Shown here: positions 35,661 to 47,891 of the stretch, piece after piece
How the letters are laid out: every line of letters begins with the position of its first letter
Position numbering within the stretch: the first letter of the stretch is position 1
Assembly: GCF_020382885.2 (NCBI RefSeq)
Contig: NC_058508.1
Span: 2,534,055 to 2,598,054 of the forward strand
DNA: 64,000 bases
Direction of reading: 5' to 3'
From: Scatophagus argus
Lineage: Eukaryota > Chordata > Actinopteri > Scatophagidae
The notes under the pieces: model-generated
Database searches by the model: none
Seen by the model: only the letters and a program-made list of their open reading frames with translations
Told to the model about the DNA's origin: nothing
Made by a program: the position numbers and the translations under genes

Positions 35661-38580
35661 AATGCAGTTAAAAGGAGTAATTCGATAAAATTTGAGGAAT
35701 TTGCACATTTCTTTTCTTTCTTAGAGTTCTGTCAGTAAGAAAGCGAATTAGCGTATTTCCCATACTACTGAGCTATTTGAACTTTACACATCAGACCTTA
35801 GTTTAACTGAGTGATCTTTATAGCTCACGCAAAAACCAAATATTTAAATTCCTTCCTGGGTGAAGATTTTAAATCATTTTGCAAAACCATAATCTTCCAG
35901 AATTACACACGAGGTTGAGGCTAAAGTGTTATACTGCTGTTGACAATTTTAAGAATACGGTTTATTACAAAGACGTCACTGTTGAGGTCATATAGCCAGT
36001 CTTACCCACATGTTTATATGATGTTAAGGGACTGCATTGAAAGCAAAATAATGATAAATGGTGTGAAGAAAACATCACAATCTAACCCAAATGTAAACAT
36101 GCTTCCCTGACTTGTATTTCAAAAGGAAATTGGAATTTGGAGTATCATTTTGTTTTGGAGGTGTTCGCTTTGAGTTCTGCTCCATATACACAGTTAATGG
36201 GATAAAAGGTGTCATCTTTCACAGTTTACCTAAGCTTTATATCATGCATTCCAGTGTTTCTTGTACATTTTTCATCACATTCATTTCACTGAAAATCACC
36301 ACAGTCCCTTTAAAAGACATCAAGCATTCTAGATTCCCCCTTAGGTAATTAATGAAACTCTGCTGCACATCTCTAATCCAATCCCCTGCGTGGTGAAATG
36401 GACCCTGACTGGAATGTGCACCTGATGAAGGTGAGATGTTTCACACTGTATGTCATTTTGCTTTAACTTGTGTGTGTTCCATGAGAGACGGTCTGGAAGA
36501 ATATTTTCATATCTGGGGTATGTGAAGTATTTAAGTGGAAAACAAAAGCTGGATTGTTTGAGCTTTTCTTCTGTGTCGCACTTTATGAACATTGATATGA
36601 TGTACAAATCAATCTGTCTCTAATTAAAGTCACTATACTCATGAGGAGTTTCTGGCTCATTTTCCTTTTGAGTGACATGATGACATACGACTATCTGTTA
36701 AAAGATGAGCGTTGGTTACAAAAGGAAGCACAGTTGTTGGATAACAATTCATATTCCTCTCATCGACTGTAGGGCCAGAAGTATGTGGACACCCTTGTCT
36801 TTATACTTATGTGCACTTTTGTTTTGGGACTAAACATAGACATTTGTCACTTGAATCCTTTTAACTAGAGAATATAAACCAAGAATCCAAAATGCACAGG
36901 AACAGCAGCTGGAGGTTGCACTCAGGAGAGTATAGTTGGGGAAGGAGTAGAGCTCAATTACCACCAAAGGCATTAATATGGGGAGGGCCCTCATCTACGG
37001 CTTTTCAAATTCACTACACTAGTGTCAGAAGGAAAATAGTGGCATAAACAGCTCATTACTGATTGTACAGAAAGAGAAAATGAGGTCATATTCATGCACA
37101 TGGCCCAGATATATGTGCAGAGCGGTAATTACAGTATAAACTGGGGATGCACACATAAAATATAAAAATTGCAAAGAATGACATATAGCACAGCGCTTGT
37201 CAAATGTATTAAAAAGTGGAAATCTAATTCTAATTTGATGATGATTATTGAAGATGATTTATGTATGGTTGTCATTTCACAATAGGCCGATTTCATCTTA
37301 CGCAAGAATAAGTTTTCAATTATTTATGAATGGTAGTAAATGTTTTTTCAGTTTTTTTTTGATTTTCTGTCCTACAAGCTGAGTTCAGTCTTGTGTTAGT
37401 GCGATGCTCCCGGAAGTACTGTTAACAGTTGGCGATAGCCTGCCACCACAGGTCGTGATACTTAAATTTTATTTTGACCAAAAACAAATTGTATATAACA
37501 AGTAACAGCAAATCAGAACACCCTACTCACTGTATCAGCAAATGTAGAGTAAACAAGGTGAAATGACCTGCTGCACTGAAACGTGAGTCCAGTGAGAGTT
37601 TTATTTTGAAAGCTGTGATAGGAGCCGTTTGTCTGTTGTGCCCGTGTGATCTGATGGTGACGGAACCACGTACCGCCACACCTAAGCTTAGCAAACAAGA
37701 AGAGGATTTTTAGCAGGAGTGGAGATGAAGACGCTGTCAACACTTAAAACAATATCTTACGGGTGAGGTATTTAGACCAAATGAGCTTGTTGCGTTGTTT
37801 TTTTGTTTGTTTGTTTTGTTTTAACACTGCAGAAATCAGCCTAAACCAGACGTTAATAAGAAATTCTCCAAATCCTTAAGAGAGGAAGGGTACATTGTTT
37901 TTTCTCTAGGGAGCTGGTGCAACACACCTGTCTTAGGTAGTTTGTATATGCTAGAAGAGTAAATGACGCCGATAAAATATAAAGTGCGTAGTTGGTTCCG
38001 CTGTGTGGTGTCTGGGCAGTGCCAGCTTTAAGGGATAAGGTTATTGCATTTTATGACTCAGGAGTGTGTCACCGGACTAGTCATAAATCTTTACATCGTT
38101 GAACGAAAGAGTAAATACATTTATTTATATTTGTTGGTGCAAAAGGTTATTAGAAAATAATTAGATTCAAAATATCCATCAATAACTCAAAGCAACCTTA
38201 TCTTACATCTGTCTGTCCCGTCCATGAACTGTTATTACTCTGTTCTTCAACAGAGTACTGTCATGAATTAATTGTGAGTTTTGTTGCTATTGTTAATCTT
38301 GTAGTAAGTCCTCACCATATTCAACAAAACACCTCTCAACTGGTTAAACCAAGTGTAACCTTTGTTAGACTTTGTACTACTAATACTGTTATTATTATTA
38401 TTATATTAAATAAAATAAATATAATAACTGAATAAATGTATGAACAAATAAATAAATCAAGATAAATAAAATATTAAAAGGGATAAAATATCGTCAAATG
38501 TGTTCTCTGTGTTCAGTGTGCAATTAAAAGGAAACGCCCTGTTGCCAGTGACCAGTCTCACTTCAGCATGATAGCAGACC
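35661..38580. other. nbr1-tmem106a intergenic region, part 1
   Basis: No coding sequence is recognised. At about 36770-37020 there is GGCCAGAAGTATGTGGACACCC and, further on, GGCATTAATATGGGGAGGGCCC; both blocks recall a common fish non-autonomous DNA transposon, here decayed. T-rich and AT simple sequence occurs near 37790 and 38390-38470. Confidence 0.4.
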
Positions 38581-38599
38581 ACCCCAGATTTTGAATGGC

Positions 38600-39115
38600 C
38601 TTTATTTTGAAATGCTACATCAGAACTTCCTCAAACTTATTGCGTGACATCCTGGTGGAAGCGGTACAAACAGTTCGTTGCCCGGGTGGGTGGGGTCTTG
38701 CCTTCTTCTGGACTCGGGCAGTGTAAACTGAGTCCAGATCTGGTAGACTGCAGCCCACAATCCCCTGTGCTGTCCTCACCACCCGGGCTAAGTCCTTCCT
38801 GTCCTGTGCTGTGCAACTGCCATACCACACAGTCACACTGAGACACAGGATACTTTCAATTGTGGCCCTGTAAAAGTTCACAAGCAGCTGAGTAGACAGT
38901 CCAGTCCATTTCAACTTCCTGAGAAAAAAGAGCCGTATGTTATACTGCTGCCACTGTATGGTCGTCTGTGAATGGGTGAAAGAGAAATAAAAACATGGAT
39001 AAATAAAAGGCAATTTACAATTGGTAGTTGAAAAGTTGAGCAGCTGTGCAAGATGCTGTCCTTCATCAATGACAGCCCATTCCATAGCATTTGGAATTGT
39101 GTTTGTGTTCATTGG
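38600..39115 (-). mobile_element. Decayed LINE fragment (reverse transcriptase 3' part, L2/CR1-like)
   Basis: The reverse-strand frame 39112-38615 ends in a stretch typical of the C-terminal reverse transcriptase region of teleost L2/CR1-type LINEs: FFLRKLKWTGLS, LLVNFYRATIESIL, VTVWYGSCTAQDRKDLARVV. The N-terminal third of the frame is unrelated sequence. The element is 5' truncated and has no active-site motif, so it is a fossil, not a host gene. Confidence 0.7.
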
Positions 39116-39509
39116 ATGAGTCCAGTATTCACCCCGCTTTTAGCTCTTATTTAATCTCCATGAACTAATGAGTAAAAAGAAACCTGGCTCTGATGCAAAA
39201 TGCTCCACTCTGTTCACCAATTAGTCTCTAACTGTGTCTGTCTGCTGTTTGCTGGATGTGCCTGGATGGAGGACTGTGGATTTTGTTCCCCATCACTTAT
39301 ATTAGAAAAGCAGAGACATCCCAAGGTTTAGTATGAACAGAATGAATGATAACAGTAGTTCAATGCTGTTTCAGTGTGATTATTGTTTTAAGCCAGACTT
39401 GAAGTTTGAACTTTTCCTTTAATCTGCCACTATGGCATTATAGTGTTTGTTGTTTTTTGTTTTTGCTTTTGTATGGTGAAGTATTAGGTGTCTAAATAAA
39501 ATAGATTTT

Positions 39510-39550
39510 TTGAATTTCCCTCTGATCAATAAAGTATCTATCTATCTAGA
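39510..39550 (+). repeat. LINE-type 3' tail with (ATCT)n
   Basis: GAATTTCCCTCTGATCAATAAAGTATCTATCTATCTAG looks like the 3' terminus of a teleost LINE. A second copy of the same tail is at 55824-55885. Its orientation is opposite to the nearby reverse-strand reverse transcriptase fragment, so it marks a separate insertion. Confidence 0.5.
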
Positions 39551-40156
39551 TTTATATATGTAGATTAAAATAATCATAGTATTATGAAAAAGAGTTAAAA
39601 TATTTTAATACATTTCAAGATAAATTACTATCATTTTAAGAAAATCTTTTAAATAAAGTTTTACATTAACAGAAATGTTCAATCTTTGAGTTAACATCAG
39701 TTCTGAGAAAAACAATATTGGAATACAAGTGTAACTTCATGTGTAAGAAGAAAAAAAATGTAATGAATGAAACCAGTTTTCCAAGTAAAAGGTGCAATAT
39801 TATATGAATTATGGTGTAACTTTGCAAAAAGTTGTAACATTTCAAGATAAGTTAGTTAAGTAAGTAATTTTATGAGGAAAAGCATATCAGTAGAGTAGTC
39901 ATGATTTTAACAAACACATGTAATGCTTCAAATGTACTTTAAATTCTGTGTAAATAATTACTTGACAATAAAGTGCTTCACAATAAAGTTCGAATACTTA
40001 AAGGCATAATGAAGATTTTTTCCTCCCTGAACTGGAATATTGTTTGTGTTTCTTAAGGTATGGGAGCTGTAACTTATAAATACTGGGCCACTGGGAAGTC
40101 AGGATCACCACACAGCAGGTGTTGGAAAGACAGCAGTGACTCTATAACTGAGAAGG

Positions 40157-43100
40157 ATGACATCAAGACAAAGACGCAACTCAGAAAACACAGCAGGCTG
40201 TCCCACCTGCCAGGGCACTGGACGTATACCCAGAGGTGACACACACACATCAACATACACACATCTGTGTCATCTGCTCTAGTTTTTATTTTAAAGATGA
40301 ACATTCTTTAAAATCTAATAATTAGTCTATTATTGCTAAATTTGTTCGTCAATTTTTCTTCGAATTTTTCTTTTTTTAAGTGTATATCTCATTGACTGTG
40401 CATACATATGGACAGCATAAGAGCTCTTTAAGAGCGAAGCCAAAACATCTTGATTGCCCCCTAGTGGCTGGCTGCAGTACAGTTCATAAAACCTCTCCCC
40501 CCTTCTTGTATTAAGGTTTTCCTGGAGATGCACACCCACAAAGCAGATAAGTTAACTAACTTATTTCTGCTCAAAGAGTTACTTGAGGGAGGTAAGAAAA
40601 GAGTCCAAATACAATGGTGGGTGGCTGTTGAGTGTGGGGAGCTGTGATCAGATAGTCCAAACAGAAGATCCAGCAAGGAATCCAGGGGATGGGGGAAAAC
40701 ACACAGGTTATCTCAGGAACAAGGCGCAGCTGGGAAGGCAACAGGGAGTGAAGCAGTGAACCTTAAAGCGCAAGAGAAAAAAAAACATGTTAGGATTCTT
40801 AAAAACCTGAACATGGCAAAAAATACCCGCAAGAGCCTGGAGTTTGTACCACTGAGTAGTAAAGCACAATCTGGCAACAATGGAGAGGAAGAGATGCTCG
40901 TAAAAAGCAGCAGGCAGGAGGTGGGGTGGATTGGAGAGATGAGGTGCAGCTGTGCAGGTGAGAAGACTGAGGAGAATGTAAGTCAGTCCTGCCGACCTCT
41001 GCATACACACACACACACACCACACCACACCAGGAAGAGAAGAGACCGCAACTGAAAACCCTGGCACCATGTTAGCAGATGAGAGACGGGACAAACTAAA
41101 AACTTAAAGTACTTAAAGTACGGATCAAATATTAATTTTTCCCAACACTACAGTCCACATTTAAATACTAGTAATTTAAATGAGTTCTAGTGGGATAATT
41201 GGGTACTTTGAGCTGAGATATGATGGTGCTTGACCATTTAGGGCTTTGTGTGTGAGGAAAAGTATTTTGGCTGAACAACAAGAAAAAGCTACAAAACGAA
41301 CATTGTGTGACTGCTGAAGAATACAACAATTTCTTTAACAGTGGCTTTATGTTAAGTAGAGGTTGACTGATAAATTTACTGGGCCCTATGCCATAATGGG
41401 GGGTATCCAACCTCTCGCAATATCAAATCTGCTCCCACTTTGTCACCTTGTCTTTTAAATCATTTACCATGTGTGTTACAGGTCAAGAGAACAAACTGCT
41501 GGCTGTCATCCCCTGTAATGACCAGAGACTGAGACCCAGGCACACGTGAGAAAGCAAATACTCGACACTCTTTATGTACATCTATGCAGAGGTTCATTTT
41601 GACCCATTCATATCTGAATATAACCCAACTTTTCTGACAGAATATTTCTTATGCCAGATCACACACAGGTATGCTGAAATTACCTTGAACCCAAGAACTA
41701 AACTCCTGTAATGTAAAAAGCATTTTGACTTCACTTCAGTTACTTCTCACAGTCAAAGTGCAACATGAGTTTTAGATTCAAAAGGTCAAATGTGTGTTAT
41801 TGTGACATCCACTACCATTAAGTCATCAATAGGAGCTGGTTCATGAAGGGAAACAGAAACACTAATCAGGCGAAAGTTGACCTGCTGCTGATGCGTACGT
41901 CACTATGTTGTTCTGAATGGGTCCCCCCACCCCAGCATCCTGACAGGTTGTTTCATTGGACTGCCATGGATGGATGATGCCTTGATGTGGTCTTCTGATC
42001 TGCTCCCTTTTCTTTCAGGAAGCTGTATGTTGCTGTGTCTGTTGGTGTGTGCCTCCTGGTCTGCTCCCTGGTGTTGTTTTTCCTCTTTCCTCGCTCTGTC
42101 CTTCTTTCTCCAGTAGCCGTCCAGTCATCCTTTGTTTACTTTACTCAGGAGGGCGTCCAAATTAATGTCACGGTGAGTGAGCAGTAGTGATAAAGAGGAA
42201 TGAAGGCTTTGTTGGCAAAGGTGTGAATGGAAGGATTGATATTTATTTACAAAATAAATAATTTTTTTTTTTTTGATTGTTAAAACTCTTAACAACAATA
42301 GAACTTACTCTCATTGTAGGATGATTTATTATTTGTTATTCAAATCACAATTGTGTTTCTTTTCAGAATGTCCTGAACATCACCAACCACAACTTTGTGG
42401 AGGTGCAAGCCTACAATCTGACCTTGCAGGCCCTGAATTATGACACGTTGGTGGGAAGAGTTACCATTAGCAACGTCACCTCTGTCAAACCTCTGTCTGT
42501 CAAAATGGTGAGCGATCACAGCCTCACAGTAACAGAAAGTATCATGGAGGGATGGAGGACTGTGCAGTATTCTGTATCTGAGCAAAAGGACTCTTTAGAA
42601 TAGTTACTGCAAAAACCAACACATGGCAGTTTGCAGCTGAGACACAAGATACAGCAGCATGTCAGTTAAAGCTGGTGTTGACATTTTTCATACAGACGCT
42701 GATTGCCATGAAAGTGAAAGCTGGCCAGGATACGTACCTGTTTACATTAAAACATCAACACGTGCAGATTCGCTTTTACTAAAATTCAATCTGAAGCTTC
42801 TATGAAAATAATTCCAGCAGTGGAGGATTAGAAATGGATTGATACAATCAGTTGAACTCCACTTTTCTGTAATAAAAAAAGGTGGAACATTATATATTTC
42901 AGTTGATTTTGTTTCCACTTGCCACTTTGTCATATACGTATCAGAAAAATACTCTTATTGACATTAATGAATGTAACCTGTGAACAATGTGAATACTTTT
43001 GGAGTCATGAACAGTTTTGAACTGCTTCTGCTTTTTCCCTTCCTTCCAGTACTCATTTGTGATGTCCATCCTGGTGACTGACCGTGGTATTAGGTAAACT

Positions 43101-44157
43101 ACCAGTCTCACACCAGACTGTCTTCAGTGAGAAAGGGCACAATTAGCATCGAATCTGGTGTCAAATGACTGTGCAATAGTCACGGGTATTTATCGGCTCC
43201 AACTCTATTTGGCTGTGATGTAAACAAGACGCGTGGGTGGACACCCCACTTTCAGCACAATGTCCATCTATCTGCATTTAAACAGCGCTTGAACATCATT
43301 CAGTCAGTGTTGTGTTTGAAAGAGAGACTGAAGTCAAAGACGCAGTATCAAAAGTAACCAGTGTAACACTGTCACTGGCCTTCATGCTTCATGCTCCACA
43401 TCAAACATTCCACTATTTTTAGCTCGTTTATGGTCATTTTGGTGTTAAAAGGCTTTACTGTATCTGTAGCTGATAATATAATCCTCTAAAGATTTCATTC
43501 AGAGCCTCTTTAGCTATGGATTGATATGTGGTTAAGTCAAAGATTGGGTCTCTCTGGTATGTAATTTGCTCCTGTCAGTGTCTTGTCTGTCTCTTTAACA
43601 TCTGCCTAATCAGTTCAAAACATGAATTGTAAATATTGACTTTAATGTTGTATAAACACTGTGCATAACAAAGACAGCCATTCATTAGTTGTTGTTTTTT
43701 TTTAACCACTCTTTTCTCTGCAGTCACTACTGTAAGGAAGTTTTCTCGCCTGTTCATCTTCTGTATCTGCACTTGCAGTAAGTATCATCATACCTGTGTG
43801 TTCAGTAATGTGTTTCCATGGGTCCTATCAGACCTATATCAAATTTGCTCTTGAGGCTAGATCACCAGCTGTGCAAAGTGGTCCTTTGCTCAAGGTTAAA
43901 TAATTTGGTAAACTGCACCACATAAATGTGAAATAAACTGGCAGTAGACAGGTTGAAGTTCCTGTGACGCTCATATTTTCAACTTATTAACACTGTCAGT
44001 ATAGTTCTGCGATGATATGTTTTTCTTTTACCGCAGGATGTCTGTGACAATACACTACCTGGTCCACTATGAGCAGTTGTCCTTGGAGACTTTTGAGTTC
44101 ATCGACTGTGGAGCAAACAGGACCATATCACACAGTGTACAACCTCCGCCACCTTGA
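40157..44157 (+). CDS. tmem106a: TMEM106A, type II membrane protein, seven coding exons
   Basis: Coding exons 40157-40235, 41482-41545, 42019-42172, 42367-42507, 43050-43093, 43724-43777 and 44037-44157 sum to 657 nt (218 aa), with all phases joining. The start is ATG 40157; the TAA at 40145-40147 closes the frame upstream. Features: the family's CPTCQGTG (residues 15-22) followed by IP..DQRLRPRHTKLYV, one membrane segment (about 50-71) ending FFLFPRS, then a lumenal or extracellular domain with N-glycosylation sequons (N97, N103, N116, N135 and one near the end) and a C-terminal FEFIDCGANRT comparable to human YEYVDCRGN. It is about 45 residues shorter than human TMEM106A because the N-terminal extension is missing. 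Members sit in endolysosomal or plasma membrane. TMEM106B/C are alternatives, but neighbours nbr1 and arl4d favour A. Confidence 0.9.
40454..40467 (-). promoter_or_regulatory. Candidate CTCF-binding motif in tmem106a intron 1
   Basis: On the reverse strand CCACTAGGGGGCAA matches the CTCF core consensus CCASYAGRKGGCRC at all but the last position. Occupancy is unknown; such motifs are also spread by fish repeats. Confidence 0.35.
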
Positions 44158-44798
44158 TCATCAAACATACAGAGGAACAGATGAATACTGTGGACATACT
44201 TCCAGGAGGAATATGCTGACCTGCAATGTATTTTTAATTTTATTTTGTCCTTGATCTGTGCTGCTAAAATGCTGGGTAAGAGATATTATGATAGCAGCAA
44301 CGCCCTGGATGGATGCATGAAGAGGCCTGGACAGCGAGGATGAATCTGACTGAGTCAATGAAATACTTTTCTCCCCATCTTAACAAATATATCAAGTAAG
44401 GATGCCTTCATATGCACCACATCACAGTTATATCCTTCTGCAGGTAAAAATGTAAGTTGAAGAAACCTTAAAAAAACCCAACTTGACATTGAGCGGATGT
44501 TAAGAGACCAACCCAACAGTGAGGCAGAACTGAGGATGTGAATATACTCTGATGTCACTTCAGACCTGTTGTAGAAGTTATGTTATGTGAAAATGTTGTG
44601 ACTGTGTTGCTGTAGGATATCATCACTGTCTGAAAATCACTACTTAACAAGTGCATTTCATTATACCGCTACATTTTGCATTTTATTTTTCATGAGCTGA
44701 AAAACTAAGGTACAATGTGTTGTAATATGAGTGTTAAAACTGCACCAAAGCCATGTACTCTCAGGATGTCGACAACTACATGATTGTCCCCATTCTCC

Positions 44799-44804
44799 AA
44801 TAAA
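44799..44804 (+). promoter_or_regulatory. tmem106a: Polyadenylation signal of tmem106a
   Basis: AATAAA lies 641 bases after the tmem106a stop, in CTCCAATAAAATACT. No nearer canonical signal was noticed, so this is the likely 3' end. Confidence 0.65.
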
Positions 44805-44899
44805 ATACTAAAACAGCTCAAATGACTAAGTGACCCCTCATCAGATCAACATATAATTCATTATTTTATGTCACTAACTGTGTGTCCAGTTCTCCTCGT

Positions 44900-46000
44900 A
44901 GTTTTGTGTCTCTCCCTCCCTTTCTTTCTCTCTCTGTATCTTTCTGCAGGTCTCTCTCCATCCAGATCTACATGTTGAACTGCATCAGTCCCTCTGACAA
45001 ACCCAGTGTCTACTGTCAACATCTGCCCATGTTGTTCTTCTATGTAGTGCTAATATAACTAACTTAAACAACATATCAGCTAAACACAAATACATACAAT
45101 ACATAGTCTTCAGAATTCCAATTATAACAACCTGTCATTCTCTCTTTCATCCTCTCTGTCCTGTCTACCTCTTCTTCCCCACCTTTACCCAGCCAACAAT
45201 CAGCAGGATACTTCTCCCTTGCAAGCCGGGTCCTGCTCAAGGTTTCTTCCTGTTAAAAGGGAGTTTTTCCTTGCCACTGTCTGCTTGCTCGGGGGTTCAG
45301 GCTCTGGGTTTCTGTAGAGCATCTAGAGACAATTTTGATTGTATAAGGTGCTATAGAAATAAATTGAAATTGAATTGAACACCTGAGAACTGGTAATCCT
45401 CACCAATTCCCTTAACCCTACAGAGGTTCCTCTTGACCCTGCGGAGCCTTTTAGCATTGTTTAGCTAATTGTTTTGTTTGAATGACCACAAACTAAGAAG
45501 CAAATTAAACTAAACTAAACTAACTAAACTAATACCAACATATTATGTAATGTGAACTAAGAGTGTAATGAGAATATGTAGACTCGGTGATTCAGTACAC
45601 ACCAAACCACAGTCGACACCCTCATCAGCATCTACCATCATATACTTCAAAGGAAAAAAAAAAATCAAGGCCACCCTGCTAAAATGGAAAAGAGTTAGGG
45701 TTTAAAGGAATAGTTCAACACTTTGGGATATATGTTCATTTGCTTTCTAGCCGAGAACTGGATGAGACACTTTCATACCCCACATCTATTGCTTGTCATG
45801 CATGCTTTCTGTTATAAATCCAAAATTTTGGCTCTTGAATGACCCGAGCAAACTGAACTTCTGGTCAAGTCAAGTCAAGTCAAGTCAACTTTATTTGTAT
45901 ATTGGTATTGACTGGTATAACTTCATTCCAGTTTATTTCCAATATCAACATGACAATGCCCCCAGGTTCAACGCCAGCTCTGTAAAGAAATGGTTACAGC
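44900..46000. repeat. Dispersed fish retroelement-derived repeats downstream of tmem106a
   Basis: 45110-45390 contains CCTGCTCAAGGTTTCTTCCTGTTAAAAGGGAGTTTTTCC and a 3' tail GGTGCTATAGAAATAAATTGAAATTGAATTG. A short reverse-oriented relative, (AAGTC)n followed by AACTTTATTTGTATA, is at 45865-45905. This is the widely dispersed 'GGCGCTATATAAATAAA' type repeat of teleosts. No host coding sequence is seen. Confidence 0.6.
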
Positions 46001-46770
46001 CCTGTTGAATTGCTTTGCTATGAGTTTTGTTTATCACTGTACTTACTGTGTAAATGCACATTTTAATTGAAGGCAATTGTCATAACACTTAAAACATGTT
46101 TAACAGTAATTTGGTAGTTTTAAGCAAAGGTATGATAAAAGGTAATGCTTTAAATTCAGGGAGAAAAAACATTCATTTTTAGTGCCTTATCACATAGGGA
46201 CAGACAGGCCAAAGGTCAATTGGGTTTTTTTCCACTTTTCAAAACTTCACAGTTGACTGGGTAGTAAAACGTGAATCCATTTAATCACTTTCACACAGAA
46301 TGAATTAATTCACTTAATCTTTCAAAATTCATCATTCATCATGTTTTCTCACTCCACCACCACCAAGTCTGGGCCTTTTAAACTCCAGTTATGCTACATT
46401 TATGTTCAAACCTAATGAACACAAAATTACTGTAACAATAGATCATTTAAACAGTTGACCCCCAAAATCAAGAACAGAACAATTCCTGAGATCTGCGCGA
46501 AGTGTTTTACTTACGTTACTATGTTTTAGAAAAAGTGGTCTCACTATGGAGACGTGTGTGGAACCAGCTGTAAAGTAACTGCACAGTTAGAGAGGGCTGG
46601 CCCATGTGTGTTGTATTGAAAAATAGTTTTGTAAGTAGTTTCTTATACACATTTTGTTTTTCTTTCTGTAAACCCATGAATAAACTGTTGAAACTGGTGT
46701 TTGTATGACACTGATGCGGTTCCAGTGATCCAGCGAGATTGTCAGAGTACAGTGCTGTCACTTGACTTCC

Positions 46771-47849
46771 TCACCACTGCTGGGTGTACTGTAAAGACTG
46801 TAAGATAAACAGGCATAAATACTCTGAATATACTGAAAAAGACAGGTGATCCTTTTATCAGTCGCAGAAAGACGCAATGTGCTCATACTTACTGAGTATC
46901 TGTTGGGGACCCTGGCTCTGTTGTGGACAGTTGTCTTTAAGTCACCCTTACAGTGGGGACACTGGCCTTCAGCTGGAAATAAACATTAATGATTGATTTA
47001 TTAACACATTTAGCCTAATATTTTTGGCAAAATCACAAGAATGACTAATAACAATGTTGAACAGCGTTCATGTAGTTGAACATAGTTTGCAGATCTCATT
47101 CACTCTGCAAAACTACATTCTCACTCACTAAAATGCATTTTGCACTGTGATGCACTTGTTTTAGGCTGCAAAATGTTAAACATGGGCAACAGATACTGAA
47201 GGCAACCCGATGGCCATCTTAATCAGGACATTCAGAAAAGATAATTGAGAAGTTATTGTTTTATTTATGGACAATGGTTATGTTAAAGAACGTGAAAAGG
47301 TAATATTCAGCCGTGACTAAGGACAAAATCCACTGTCGTCAAGTGCTTGCTCCTGGGGGAATGTTGGGCTCTCTGTATTGCATAAATTAATTAAAGAGTT
47401 TGGTCTAGACCTGCTCTAATTGGAAAGTGTCATGAGATAACTTTTGTTGTGAATTGGCGCTATATAAATAAACTGAATTAAATTAGACATTGCTAAGCAC
47501 TTTTAAGGAGTATGTCACTAACTGGCTTGTCTACACAGACTTTCAGTTACATCATGTGTTGTGTGAACAAGGTGCGATCTTCAAACAAATTTATCGTTTT
47601 AGTAACCGGCCAATAACACGTTCCTGGAAAAGCACAGTGCGCTCAATTACACACATAAATAATTAGCTTCCCATACCGGGAGTTGAACCCGGGCCGCCTG
47701 GGTGAAAACCAGGAATCCTAACCGCTAGACCATATGGGACTTCGACACGACGAGTTTCTAGGACAACCATCAGCATGTGGCCGATGATATCTGCGACAGT
47801 GTGGACTAGTTTGTGTGGCCCTTCATGAGTCCTTCAAACCACTGTGACA

Positions 47850-47891
<42 letters not shown>

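Noticed and set aside
38615-39112. 165-codon reverse-strand frame as a host gene
   Set aside because: Its C-terminal part is LINE reverse transcriptase sequence without catalytic motif, preceded by unrelated residues.
40550-41070. Purine-rich stretch with overlapping frames on both strands in tmem106a intron 1
   Set aside because: It resembles a dispersed fish repeat (AGGTGCAGCTGTGCAGGTGAGAAG type) more than a gene, but I could not fix class or ends, so no feature was entered.
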